Program-made: the position numbers and the translations under genes | Source of the DNA: CATOSK01 sp034423195 | GTDB lineage: Bacteria; Chloroflexota; Dehalococcoidia; Lucifugimonadales; UBA3495 | NCBI GenBank assembly: GCA_034423195.1 | Contig: DAOUIZ010000047.1 | Coordinates: 49,368-113,367, forward strand | Direction: 5' to 3' | Length of the DNA: 64,000 nucleotides | Notes under the pieces: model-generated | Database searches by the model: none | Told to the model about the DNA's origin: nothing | The model's input: only the letters and a program-made list of their open reading frames with translations | Part shown: piece by piece, positions 7,810-16,178 of the stretch | How positions within the stretch are numbered: position 1 is the stretch's first letter | How the letters are laid out: each line of letters starts with the position of its first letter

Positions 7810-9375
7810 ATGGCTTTGATTGACCGGCAATTAAAGCAAGTGTGGGAAGCTTTGCGTGCTCAAGTTAACCAGCGGGCCAACAGCTTGATGGAAGTTCGGA
7901 TTCGCAAATTACGCGGGATTGACGAATTGCGGGTGCCGCTGAATTACCCGGTCTCAGTTCTTGCAGGGCCTAACGGAAGCGGGAAGTCTACCGTGCTTTT
8001 CGCCTGCGCCTGCGCCTATCGAGTGCCGGGGCATGACCCAAGGGATTTCGCTCCGTCAAGCCTTTTCCCCAACTTCACGGGTGGTGGCACCAACCTCCAA
8101 GATGCTCCGGGGGAAACCGAGGTCGAGTTCCACTACCTGGACGGCGGGGATCGGACCGCGATGATATGGAGGAGGGGCAAAGCCGGTAAGTGGAACCGCA
8201 GTTTCATGGGCCGCAAGGGGGGCCGGCAACCGGAACGTCAACTGTATATGCGAACCTTGGCTAATCTGACCAACCCGTCCGAAGTGCGCAGCCTTCTTCA
8301 GCTGGTGCGGAAAGAGTTGCAAACGGAGGAAGTTACGGAAGATCTGCTCATATTCGCTCACCGGGTGCTGCCCCGCCGGTACCGTAGTCTATCCAGGATT
8401 ACTACGCAAACACGTGACCTTCTGTTTGCCGAGTTGGAAGGTTCGCACGAAGCGAAGTATTCGGAATTCCACATGTCCTCTGGGGAAAGAGCGATTCTCC
8501 GAATCTCCAAGGACATTTCCAGTTTGCACGATGCCCTTATTCTGATTGATGAAGTCGAAGCAGGTCTGCACCCGTACACTCAGCAGCAGGCCATGTTGGA
8601 GTTTCAACGCATCGCCTTGAGGAACAATTTGCAAATCGTGGTAGCTTCCCACAGTCCAGTAGTATTGAAAAGTGTGCCAACCGAAGCCCAACTGTTTCTC
8701 GAGCGAGACGAGGCAACGGGGCAGGTTAGCCGGGTTCAGCCCCATCGGGACATTTTGCAAAAGGCACTGTATGGGCAATCGCAAGAGCAGCTTTCCATCC
8801 TTTGTGAAGACGACGTTGCGGAAGGGCTGATACGGGGTTTCCTTGACGTCCTGAACATCAAGCTGTCTCTTCGTCACGATGATTTCGTCATTGGCAAGGA
8901 CACAGGCAAGGACGAATTTCAAGGTCACATACGCACTCTGGGCAAATTCAAGATACTGGACGATTTTGTCCTAGTGCTGGATGGAGACGCCAGAAAGAAT
9001 GAAGCCTCCTTGAAAAGCGCTGCGTCGGAATTCGGCTCTGCCATACAGCCGTTGTTCTTGCCCGGTGAAGGCCCACCAGAGGGTTGGATATGGAAGATAG
9101 TGAAAACCCGGGTGGAAGCCTATGCTGAGCTGTTAGGCATAGCCGCGACAGACTTGGACCAACGGATGAACCTCATCATGCAATTGGTTGCTGGCCGGGT
9201 CCAGCAAGAAAATTTGTACAAAGTTGCGCTTGAGGAGTTGTCATTCGAGTTAGACCGAACGACCGTAGACATCGCCAGGATCGTCGGCCGTTCCGAGGCT
9301 CAACGAGGGAATAGCGACGTGGCGCCATTTTTAACCCAGCTTGAGGAACAAATTTCGACGTGGCGACAGCAATAG
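7810..9375 (+). CDS. AAA-family ATPase with TOPRIM-like domain (OLD-type)
   Basis: 521 aa. The N-terminal ABC/SMC-type ATPase has Walker A GPNGSGKST (53-61), a signature-like SSGERAIL (223-230), Walker B ALILIDEVEAGLHP (242-255) and the switch histidine in ASHSP. The C-terminal TOPRIM-like half has an acidic LCEDDVAEGL motif (331-340) and VLDGDA (389-394) as the DxD. This is the OLD-family plan, usually a defence or phage-interference nuclease. A strong GGAGGT ribosome site precedes the start. Base composition is clearly less G+C-rich than the flanks, suggesting transfer. No UvrD-type partner (as in Gabija) or other defence partner is adjacent. Enzymatic role is inferred. Confidence 0.8.
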   Translation: MALIDRQLKQVWEALRAQVNQRANSLMEVRIRKLRGIDELRVPLNYPVSVLAGPNGSGKSTVLFACACAYRVPGHDPRDFAPSSLFPNFTGGGTNLQDAPGETEVEFHYLDGGDRTAMIWRRGKAGKWNRSFMGRKGGRQPERQLYMRTLANLTNPSEVRSLLQLVRKELQTEEVTEDLLIFAHRVLPRRYRSLSRITTQTRDLLFAELEGSHEAKYSEFHMSSGERAILRISKDISSLHDALILIDEVEAGLHPYTQQQAMLEFQRIALRNNLQIVVASHSPVVLKSVPTEAQLFLERDEATGQVSRVQPHRDILQKALYGQSQEQLSILCEDDVAEGLIRGFLDVLNIKLSLRHDDFVIGKDTGKDEFQGHIRTLGKFKILDDFVLVLDGDARKNEASLKSAASEFGSAIQPLFLPGEGPPEGWIWKIVKTRVEAYAELLGIAATDLDQRMNLIMQLVAGRVQQENLYKVALEELSFELDRTTVDIARIVGRSEAQRGNSDVAPFLTQLEEQISTWRQQ

Positions 9376-9420
9376 ACCGGGCTCGGCTGGAAGATTTCCG
9401 CCGCGAAAGGGGCATCAACC

Positions 9421-10284
9421 ATGCAATGGCAGCACTTCACCCAACAGGCCAACGGCATAAACATCCACTACGTAGCGGCGGGGGAGGGAGAGCCGGTCAT
9501 CCTCCTCCACGGCTGGCCCGAGTTCTGGTATAGCTGGCGGAACCAGCTTCCCGTCCTGGGGCAGACCTACCGGGCCATCGCGCCGGATATGCGGGGCTTT
9601 GGCTACTCGGACAAGCCCCTGTCCGGCTACGACACCCGCACCGCGGCGGCGGATATGTACGAGCTGGCCCGTGCCCTGGGATACGAAAGCGTCCGCCTGG
9701 TGGCCCACGACATCGGGGCCCGGGTGGCCTTCCGCTTCACCCTGGACCACCCCGAGGCGGTGCGCAAGCTGGCATTGATCGACTCCACTCCGCCCATCGA
9801 GCAGTTGGGAAACCAGCCTCCGGCGGCCATCCGGGAGCGGTGGCACTCCTACTTCCACCAGCAGTTCGACCTGCCCGAAAAGCTCATCGAGGGCCGGGAG
9901 GAGATTTACCTGCGGCACATCTTCCGCGACTGGTGCATCAACAAGTACCCCATCAGCGACGAGGATGTGGCCCACTACGTGAAGGCTTACTCCCAGCCGG
10001 GGGCGCTGCGGGGCGGGTTCAGCTACTACCGGGCGGCGGCCTACCAGGACCCTCCCGACTGGCGCGCCGACGTGGACCGGCAGTTGGACACTCCCATGCT
10101 CTTCCTCTTCGGGGTGAGACGGGCGCGGACGGCGGAGGTTATGGGGACCGGGCCCCTGGAGGATGCGTGGCGCCGGTTCTTTCCCAACTCTCAGGGGAAG
10201 GACCTGGGGAACTACGGCCACTTCCTCCAGTGGGAGACGCCCGAAGCGGTGAACCGGGAGCTGCTGGACTTTCTCAAGGACTGA
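9421..10284 (+). CDS. Epoxide hydrolase/dehalogenase-like alpha/beta hydrolase
   Basis: 287 aa. It has the epoxide-hydrolase motif HGWPEFWYSWR (residues 30-40), then an Asp nucleophile in VAHDIGAR (about residue 100) instead of Ser, and catalytic His in YGHFLQWETPEA. An Asp nucleophile marks epoxide hydrolases and haloalkane/haloacetate dehalogenases; deciding between them needs the cap residues. High G+C returns here, unlike the preceding ATPase gene, so they are probably separate units. A bidirectional terminator follows. Confidence 0.88.
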   Translation: MQWQHFTQQANGINIHYVAAGEGEPVILLHGWPEFWYSWRNQLPVLGQTYRAIAPDMRGFGYSDKPLSGYDTRTAAADMYELARALGYESVRLVAHDIGARVAFRFTLDHPEAVRKLALIDSTPPIEQLGNQPPAAIRERWHSYFHQQFDLPEKLIEGREEIYLRHIFRDWCINKYPISDEDVAHYVKAYSQPGALRGGFSYYRAAAYQDPPDWRADVDRQLDTPMLFLFGVRRARTAEVMGTGPLEDAWRRFFPNSQGKDLGNYGHFLQWETPEAVNRELLDFLKD

Positions 10285-10312
10285 AGCAGAGTTTTCTTCG
10301 GAACAAAAACCA

Positions 10313-10341
10313 GGGGAGGCTCCCGAGAGCCTCCCCTTCTT
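10313..10341. terminator. Bidirectional terminator hairpin
   Basis: A perfect 10-bp stem GGGGAGGCTC/GAGCCTCCCC with a CCGA loop is followed by TTCTT on the plus side and preceded by AAAAAC for the minus side. It lies between two convergent genes. Confidence 0.8.
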
Positions 10342-10372
10342 GTCGCCTTGGGTTACCCCTCGGGTCAGCCCT

Positions 10373-12265
10373 TTACGGGGCGAACTCGATGGTCCAGAGC
10401 GCGGTGGGATGCACCTTGATCGGCCAGGGCTCCCAGTTGGTGATGTGGCTGGCGACTCCGTAGGGGGCGTTCAGGTACCCGGGAGCGAAGTCGTAGTGGG
10501 CCGTATGCACGGCGTTGTGCATGCTGTTGTACGCCTCTGCCTTCATGGTCGGATCGACAACGGCGAGGCCGTCGTCAATGACGGTCTGGAGGTGCGAGTC
10601 ATAGGATATGTAACCGCCGTCCGGGCTGGCGAAGCGGCCCTTGTACTTCGACCCAACGTCGTAGTCGTGCTCGTTGGAGCGGACCAGGTACTGGCCGGGG
10701 ATGGACCCGGAGTACTGCTTGTCCTTGATCGAGACTTCCTCGCCAACGTTGACTTCGCACTCGAATCCAAGTTCCTTCTCCCACATGGAGCAGACCAGCT
10801 CGGCCATTTCCACGATGCGGGGAGCGGTGGCGCCGGCGGGCCAGGTCCAGATCTGGAAGGGCTCGCCGTAGTTGAACTCCGCGCCGCCCGGGTTGTCCGG
10901 GTTCTTCCAGCCGGCCTCGGTCAGCAAGGCGCGGGCCTTGGCGCCATCATAAGGGAAGGGGTCCAGGCCGTTGGGCAGGCCGTCCACCGGGGCGTCGCTG
11001 TAGCCCAGGCCGGACGGAGAGACCGCCGCGGTTCCCTTGATCTCGAAGACCTCGGGGCCGCCGAAGAAGGACTGGATGGCCGTCTTGTCGATGGCGTAGT
11101 CCAGGGCGTAGCGGATCCGCTGGTCGGAGCACATCAGGTCCCGGCCCTGCAGGTCCTTGCCGAAGCCCGCGCCGCCGGCCTGCTCGGGCTGTTCGGGGCT
11201 GCAGCTGTTGGCGTTGATCCAGATCAGGGTGGACTCGGGGCTATAAACGATGCTGGCCCCCGTGTCCAGGATCTGGTCCAGGACGGTCAGGTCGGCGGGG
11301 ATGATGTCGGCGTTGCCGGCCTGGAGCGCGGCCATCTGGGTGGCCTGCTCGGCTACCAGCTCGACTATCAGGGTGTCGAAGGCGTAGCTGCGGTCGGTGC
11401 GGAAGTGGTCGTCCCAAACCTCGTAGGTAATCTTCTCGCCGCGCAGGTGCTCGACCTGGTTGAAGGGACCGGCGGCGTGGGGGTTGGGATTGGTCTCGTA
11501 GTCGGCGGCGCCGTTCTGATCCACGTCGGCCACGTCAATGGAGCCGGCTTTGTGAACGATTCCGGCGGAGCCGCCGCTGGCTACCGTCTCCGACATGAAG
11601 ACGGGCAGCGCGCCGTAGGGCTGGGTGAAGGTGATCTTGACGGTGTTGTCTCCGGTCACCGTGGCCGGCTCGTCAATGATCTTGACCAGCCGCTGGCGGA
11701 CGCGGGAGACGGCGTTCTCGTGGATCGCCCAGGTCATGCTGAAGGCGATGTCCTCGGCCGTCACCGGGGAGCCGTCGTGGAACATGGCGTCGTCGCGGAT
11801 GGTGTACACCCAACCCATGTTGTCCTCGGTGAGTTCCCACTTGACCACGATGCCCTTGTCGGTCAACTGCAGGTTCTCGTCGGCGTTGATCGCCCGCTCC
11901 TGCATCGGGTACCACCAGATGCCCTTGTCGCCGGAGATATACCTGGAGTTGTAGATCTCGTTGCCGTAGGAGGCGGTGAGAATGGTCAGCGTGTCGCGGC
12001 GGGCCTCCATGGCCCCGGAGTCCATGGCCGTCTGCGGTACGGCAGTCGGCGCGGCGCTGGCGCTGCCGGACTGCATGCTGCCGGAGTCGGTCTGGGCTGG
12101 CTCTGCCTGGGCGGCCGGTGCCGGGGCGGAACTGCTGCCGGTGTCGGCGGGTTCCGACTCGGTCGGCGCAGCGGAGCTGCAGGCCACTGCCAACACGGTC
12201 GCCATGGTCAGCAGGGCCACGAAGAAGGGTAGCTTGAGAATCTTGGATCGCCAGGGTACCTGCAT
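10373..12265 (-). CDS. ABC transporter substrate-binding lipoprotein, family 5
   Basis: Extracytoplasmic oligopeptide/solute-binding protein. 630 aa from the ATG at 12265, which has a very strong AGGAGGAG site; a longer reading from 12337 would destroy the signal peptide. Residues 1-35 form a lipoprotein signal with lipobox LAVAC, then an Ala/Ser/Pro/Glu-rich linker to about residue 70. Family SBP_bac_5 features follow, including the DGSPVTAEDIAFSMTWAIHE region. No permease or ATPase genes adjoin it, so partners are elsewhere, perhaps the permeases at 30-32 kb. Confidence 0.92.
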   Translation of the reverse strand: MQVPWRSKILKLPFFVALLTMATVLAVACSSAAPTESEPADTGSSSAPAPAAQAEPAQTDSGSMQSGSASAAPTAVPQTAMDSGAMEARRDTLTILTASYGNEIYNSRYISGDKGIWWYPMQERAINADENLQLTDKGIVVKWELTEDNMGWVYTIRDDAMFHDGSPVTAEDIAFSMTWAIHENAVSRVRQRLVKIIDEPATVTGDNTVKITFTQPYGALPVFMSETVASGGSAGIVHKAGSIDVADVDQNGAADYETNPNPHAAGPFNQVEHLRGEKITYEVWDDHFRTDRSYAFDTLIVELVAEQATQMAALQAGNADIIPADLTVLDQILDTGASIVYSPESTLIWINANSCSPEQPEQAGGAGFGKDLQGRDLMCSDQRIRYALDYAIDKTAIQSFFGGPEVFEIKGTAAVSPSGLGYSDAPVDGLPNGLDPFPYDGAKARALLTEAGWKNPDNPGGAEFNYGEPFQIWTWPAGATAPRIVEMAELVCSMWEKELGFECEVNVGEEVSIKDKQYSGSIPGQYLVRSNEHDYDVGSKYKGRFASPDGGYISYDSHLQTVIDDGLAVVDPTMKAEAYNSMHNAVHTAHYDFAPGYLNAPYGVASHITNWEPWPIKVHPTALWTIEFAP

Positions 12266-12327
12266 TGTCTCCTCCTGAAGGAAAAATATGGTAATGCCAA
12301 AAAGGGTACTCTGCGCCAGCGTCGGGG

Positions 12328-12356
12328 ATGCTAACACCGAGGAAAAGGGTTGTCAA
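12328..12356 (-). promoter_or_regulatory. Sigma70-type promoter for the substrate-binding protein
   Basis: On the minus strand TTGACA (12356-12351), a 17-nt spacer and TAGCAT (12333-12328). It gives a leader of about 55 nt to the lipoprotein start. Confidence 0.65.
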
Positions 12357-12533
12357 CAAGCCTGTTACCGTCATTTCCCGGCCCTATCTGGCAGGAATCC
12401 GGCTTGACCGTTGGCAAATAACGCCGGTTATGCCGGGCACACCCATCCGTAAGCCCCGGAATCGTCAGAGCCAAGCCACGGCAACCGGAGCAACCCCTCC
12501 TCCCGTCACCCCCGCGCCCCCTTCGTCGTTCCT

Positions 12534-12608
12534 GCGACGAACTCCGCGCGACATCCGCTGGCGTTGAGACAAGCCTGCCCCCGCGCAGGCGGGGGTTGCC
12601 TTGCGCCG
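12534..12608. repeat. Dispersed palindromic repeat, copy 2 of the 74-bp pair
   Basis: Pairs with 3355-3428. The flanks of its internal palindrome, GAGACAAG and TTGCCTTGCGCCGCC, together match the loop TTAGACAAGTTGCCTTGCGC of the repeats at 38.8-39.1 kb. The copy therefore looks like that repeat with a GC palindrome inserted in the loop. The gap 12266-12877 holds this copy, two further short palindromes and the promoter; no gene was seen. Confidence 0.7.
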
Positions 12609-12615
12609 CCCCCCT

Positions 12616-12642
12616 CGTCGTTCCTGCGGAGGCAGGAACCCA
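12616..12642. repeat. Short palindrome of the dRS3-like family
   Basis: CGTC followed by stem GTTCCTGC / GCAGGAAC around GGAG. Same design as 12697, 13993 and 60541, but with compensated stem changes. Confidence 0.7.
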
Positions 12643-12696
12643 TCAGTTCTCCCCACAGCACTTCCCACTCACACCCTCCATCTCCCCCTACCCCCT

Positions 12697-12733
12697 CGTC
12701 GTCCCTGCGGAGGCAGGGACCCAGACCCCCGTC
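12697..12733. repeat. Short palindrome of the dRS3-like family
   Basis: CGTC, stem GTCCCTGC / GCAGGGAC, then the family tail CCAGACCCCCGTC. It is 80 bp from the previous copy. Stem bases differ from the other copies, but pairing is kept. Confidence 0.7.
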
Positions 12734-12877
12734 GCCGTTGAGCTGAACCACCGAAAACACGATGCTGCCACCCACCCCCTTGGTTGACGCACCCGGAGGC
12801 CGGTGCTAGAGTCGGCCCGAAATTCAGGGCCAACCCGGGGCGGAAGTCCCGGGTCGCGCCGCACGAAGGAGAAAGTC

Positions 12878-13963
12878 ATGAAGGCGATGGTGCTGCGGGA
12901 AGTCAACGTCCCCCTGGAAGTGGAAGACATCGAAGTGGACAACCCAGGGCCCCGCGAGGTGCTGGTGCGCACCCGGGCCAGCGGCGTCTGCCACAGCGAC
13001 CTGCACTACGTCGAGGGCAGCTACAACATCCCCAAGCCCGCTGTCCTGGGGCACGAGGCCGCCGGGATCATCGAGGCCGTCGGCGACCAGGTCACCTACG
13101 TGCAACCGGGGGATCCGGTCATCATGTGCCTGTCCGTCTTCTGCGGGATGTGCGAGTTCTGCCTCCGTGGCGACCCCCACCTCTGCACCCGCATCGCCGT
13201 CATGCGCGGCCGGGACGAGCCGCCCCGCCTCAGCCAGAAGGGAGTCGCTGTCACCCAGATGGCCCAGCTCGGCTCCTACGCCGAAATGATGCTGGTCCAC
13301 GAGAACGCCGTCGTCAAGGTGGACAACGATGTCCCCTTCGACCGCCTCGCCCTCATCGGCTGCGGCGCAACCACCGGCCTGGGCGCGGCCCTCAACACCG
13401 CCAAGGTCGAGCCGGGCAGCAGCGTCGCCGTCGTCGGCTGCGGCGGCGTGGGCCTCAACGCCGTCCAGGGAGCGGCCCTCGCCGGCGCCCTCCGCATCAT
13501 CGCCATCGACACGGTGGAGACCAAGCTGACCCTGGCCACCCAGTTCGGCGCCACCGACGTCATAGACGCTTCCGGCGGCGACGTGGTCGAGAAAGTCCGC
13601 GAGCTCACCGGCGGCGGAGTGGACTACTCCTTCGAGGCCATCGGCCTCAAACGAACCGCGGAGCAGTGCTACGAAATGCTGCGCGACGGCGGTACGGCCA
13701 CCATCATCGGCATGATCCCCGAGCGGACCAAGATTGAAATCGACGCCGGCTCCTTCCTCCGCCGGGAGCGGAAGATTCAGGGCAGCAGCATGGGCTCCAA
13801 CCGCTTCCGCACCGACATGCCCCGCTACATCGAATTCTACCGCCAGGGCCGCCTCAAGCTCGACGAGCTCGTCTCCCAGCACATGAAGCTCGACCAGCTA
13901 AACGAAGCCTTCGCCGACATGAAGGCCGGCAACGTAGCCCGCAGCGTAATAATGTTCGACTAA
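12878..13963 (+). CDS. Zinc-dependent alcohol dehydrogenase
   Basis: 361 aa medium-chain dehydrogenase/reductase that oxidises an alcohol with NAD(P). Catalytic zinc ligands are Cys38, His59/Glu60 and Cys162; structural zinc ligands are Cys89, Cys92, Cys95 and Cys103. The Rossmann motif is GCGGVG (187-192), followed about 23 residues on by an acidic Asp (IAIDTVE), which favours NAD. ATG 12878 is chosen for its AAGGAG site; an upstream frame from 12803 lacks one. It resembles class III/NDMA-type alcohol dehydrogenases, but substrate is open. A palindromic repeat follows the stop. Confidence 0.93.
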   Translation: MKAMVLREVNVPLEVEDIEVDNPGPREVLVRTRASGVCHSDLHYVEGSYNIPKPAVLGHEAAGIIEAVGDQVTYVQPGDPVIMCLSVFCGMCEFCLRGDPHLCTRIAVMRGRDEPPRLSQKGVAVTQMAQLGSYAEMMLVHENAVVKVDNDVPFDRLALIGCGATTGLGAALNTAKVEPGSSVAVVGCGGVGLNAVQGAALAGALRIIAIDTVETKLTLATQFGATDVIDASGGDVVEKVRELTGGGVDYSFEAIGLKRTAEQCYEMLRDGGTATIIGMIPERTKIEIDAGSFLRRERKIQGSSMGSNRFRTDMPRYIEFYRQGRLKLDELVSQHMKLDQLNEAFADMKAGNVARSVIMFD

Positions 13964-13992
13964 GAAACCGTCTCAAACCTGTTCGCCCTCCT

Positions 13993-14031
13993 CCCGTCAT
14001 TCCCGCGCAGGCGGGAATCCAGACCCCCGTC
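13993..14031. repeat. dRS3-like palindrome (ATTCCCGC/GCGGGAAT)
   Basis: CCCGTC + ATTCCCGC-GCAG-GCGGGAAT tail CCAGACCCCCGTC. Almost identical to 60541-60578, including the extension CGTCCCCATTTCGC. The design resembles the ATTCCC(N8)GGGAAT element known as dRS3 in Neisseria; shared descent is not implied. Confidence 0.8.
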
Positions 14032-14111
14032 GTCCCCATTTCGCGCTTTTCGGCCCCGGGAGTATACGTTTTCAGATAGTTGCTAAGGCAAATTATCCGG
14101 CAGCGCCCCGG

Positions 14112-15191
14112 TCAGGATTCATCATCAAGCGGGCGACCGCGCCAAACCAGCGGCTCGCCCGTTTCTGCGTCTAGGGTGCCTTCTTCTATCACAGGAGGAT
14201 TGTTGGCATCGGCTGTGGCCCGGTCCAGTTGTCGTTGGGTTATGATGGTTCGCCGTCCAATCGTTGCTCCAGACAAGTTGAGGTTATTAGTGTCTACCTT
14301 GTGCAAACTGGCCCCTTCAAGGTTTGCTCCGCCAAAATCTGTCACAGCTCGGAGGTTTATTCCCTCTTGATCCCCAACATTCACTATTGCTCCATTGAGC
14401 CTCGCTCGAGATAGGTCGGCAGCACGGAATGTCGCGCCGATTAGATTAGCCCCATTGAGTTCGGCACCTGATAGGTTAGCCCGGTTAAGTTGCGCATTAG
14501 ATAGATTGGCACCATGCAGTCTTGCATCGGTTAGGTCGGCTCCGTTGAGTCGGGCATCAGATAGATTGGCATTTGTGAGCCACGCGTTTGCAAGATTGGC
14601 GGGTTGGGCCTGCAAACCGCTCAACTGCGCATTACGCAGATAGAGCAAATTTGATGAATCGCCTTGTTCGAGAGAGCTTCCTGCGTTACTACGAGACCCT
14701 ATTGCGCGCATAACGTCCTGGAGATCTTGGCGCAACTGTCCGCGGGCCCATTCCTCTTCGTCGTTTAGACTTGTTGGATTTCTTACGAAGGCGCAAAACA
14801 GTTTTATTATTTGGATGTGGTATTGATCGGGGTGTTCTTCCGCCAACCGTTGCAGCGCATATATCCCGCCTAGTCGCACCGATAGAACATCGCTGCCCAG
14901 CATGTCAGCACCCTTTTGGTAGCGTTCGTTAAGGAAGCTGAGTTGAGCGTATTCCGCTTGGTCCCGCGCTGCATTGGCTTGCCGTTCCGCCACCCATGCC
15001 CGCCATCCGGCAAACACGAATGCGAGGACACCACCAACAAGAAGCCCAACGTTGCGGAGGGTTTCACTGTTCGAAACGGTTGTCGGGTCTTGGGGATGCA
15101 GCCATCCCCAAGACAATATGGTCCCCACGATACCGGCTACGAGTAAAGCGACCGCTACGATGGTGAACCAAAAGGAACCGGACTCTTTCAT
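14112..15191 (-). CDS. Membrane-anchored pentapeptide-repeat protein
   Basis: 359 aa. Two N-terminal membrane helices (about 7-29 and 45-66) are followed by a helical region with many Gln/Arg (70-180). Then about 15 pentapeptide repeats of the A(N/D)LxxA type span about 187-300, forming a right-handed quadrilateral beta-helix. The C-terminal tail is unrelated. Base composition is well below the local G+C, so the gene is probably acquired. No Shine-Dalgarno is obvious. This layout (two TM plus long helix plus pentapeptide solenoid) is seen in uncharacterised envelope proteins; function unknown. Confidence 0.85.
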   Translation of the reverse strand: MKESGSFWFTIVAVALLVAGIVGTILSWGWLHPQDPTTVSNSETLRNVGLLVGGVLAFVFAGWRAWVAERQANAARDQAEYAQLSFLNERYQKGADMLGSDVLSVRLGGIYALQRLAEEHPDQYHIQIIKLFCAFVRNPTSLNDEEEWARGQLRQDLQDVMRAIGSRSNAGSSLEQGDSSNLLYLRNAQLSGLQAQPANLANAWLTNANLSDARLNGADLTDARLHGANLSNAQLNRANLSGAELNGANLIGATFRAADLSRARLNGAIVNVGDQEGINLRAVTDFGGANLEGASLHKVDTNNLNLSGATIGRRTIITQRQLDRATADANNPPVIEEGTLDAETGEPLVWRGRPLDDES

Positions 15192-15419
15192 AATGCGTTA
15201 TTCGCGTGCTATGTTGCCGAATGTCCTGAGTTTGCTCGGTTGGTTGGCGGCTACGCCAACAGTTATCTTATCCCCAAACCAAGCCTCCAAATGGCAAAAC
15301 AACCACCATGCAGGTGCCGCACCGCGCCACCCTTCCCCGGCGCTCCGCAACAAATGCAGATGCCTGTCATTGCCCCAGTCAGGAATCACTCCGGCGCCGG
15401 AGTTTGGGGATAAAGACCC

Positions 15420-15473
15420 CTACAAACACGCCTCCCGCACCGCGCGGGAGATGGCAGCCAGGCGGGGGACGTT
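15420..15473 (-). pseudogene. Detached copy of a serine-hydrolase gene 3' end
   Basis: 54 bp that on the minus strand encode NVPRLAAISRAVREACL then TAG, matching the last 17 codons of the serine hydrolase at 16179-16232 (NVPRLAAVSKAVREACL). The first 23 and last 21 bp are identical; the middle differs mainly by conservative codon changes. No upstream coding sequence matches. The rest of the 15192-15520 gap shows nothing else convincing. Confidence 0.8.
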
Positions 15474-15520
15474 ATATCTGGGGAGGGATTGACAGGTGGA
15501 GAAGGCAGGCAGGAGTCAGT

Positions 15521-16099
15521 TCAGTTGCCGCTGCCGACGGAATCGGGACCATGACTCATGGAGAAGCCCACGTCCGACCGGTCGCCTTGTTGTAGCCTTC
15601 TATCACCCGTCACTTCCCTCAGCCGGCGGGCTTGCGATTCAGAAGCGATCACGAATGGACGCGGGTTCTGGGCCGCTTCAGTTGCCAGCCGTTCCAGAAA
15701 AGGCAACATCCTTTCCACGTCTTCCACCACATCTTCAATCTCTTCCAGGGTTTGTTGGTTTTCGTAGAAGTTTCTGTGACCCACGTGGTATGCGTCCGAC
15801 ATGGCATCGGCTAGCTCCTCCGGGGCCAACTCCGGGTACTCGGACCTGATATGCCTCCCGATGCTTTCAATCTGGCGGTGGCTGGAGTGGTTCCATCCCC
15901 GCGCTTGCCCAACGATTTTCAATTGCTGGGCGACTGCGCCCCATGCCTTCTCACCCGCTTGCAGGCGGTTGTCGTCCATTATTTCGTTTCGGGCTTGGAC
16001 CATAAACCGCCGGCTCATGGCCCGGCGGTTTTCTGGGTTGTGTTGTTCGCCCTCCCTGATCGGGTCAGGCAGTGGCGGCACGGGCAACTTGTCAGTCAT
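15521..16099 (-). CDS. PaREP1/HEPN-like helical protein
   Basis: 192 aa, all-helical, no signal or membrane segment. Residues 28-95 (RFMVQARNEI...AGEKAWGAVAQQLKIVG) resemble the PaREP1-type HEPN helical pair, in which KAWGA marks the second helix. An acidic helical stretch (about 117-135) follows. HEPN relatives are often toxins or nucleic-acid-binding partners. The canonical RNase RxxxxH is not clear here: RGWNHSSH has the histidines, but spacing is atypical. GGGTGG precedes ATG 16099. The gene sits alone between two copies of the neighbouring gene's 3' end, suggesting mobility. Confidence 0.6.
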   Translation of the reverse strand: MTDKLPVPPLPDPIREGEQHNPENRRAMSRRFMVQARNEIMDDNRLQAGEKAWGAVAQQLKIVGQARGWNHSSHRQIESIGRHIRSEYPELAPEELADAMSDAYHVGHRNFYENQQTLEEIEDVVEDVERMLPFLERLATEAAQNPRPFVIASESQARRLREVTGDRRLQQGDRSDVGFSMSHGPDSVGSGN

Positions 16100-16126
16100 T
16101 CCACCCTTCCTGTTCGCTGCCGCCGA

Positions 16127-16132
16127 ATTATA
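16127..16132 (-). promoter_or_regulatory. Candidate -10 for the PaREP1-like gene
   Basis: Minus strand TATAAT about 28 nt before the start codon. No matching TTGACA at 16-18 nt (CAAGAC is the nearest), so this is a partial promoter call. Confidence 0.35.
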
Positions 16133-16178
16133 ACGTATCCATCACCTTTGGTCTTGGCGGCTTCTGCTTCGAGCCACT

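Noticed and set aside
7810..9375. Gabija (GajA-like) system
   Set aside because: The ATPase-TOPRIM plan fits GajA, but no UvrD-like GajB gene follows; the next gene is an unrelated hydrolase.
15198..15389. 63-codon minus-strand frame upstream of the pentapeptide gene
   Set aside because: No ribosome site, no domain, Trp/Ala-rich composition unlike its neighbours, and only a short gap for a promoter.
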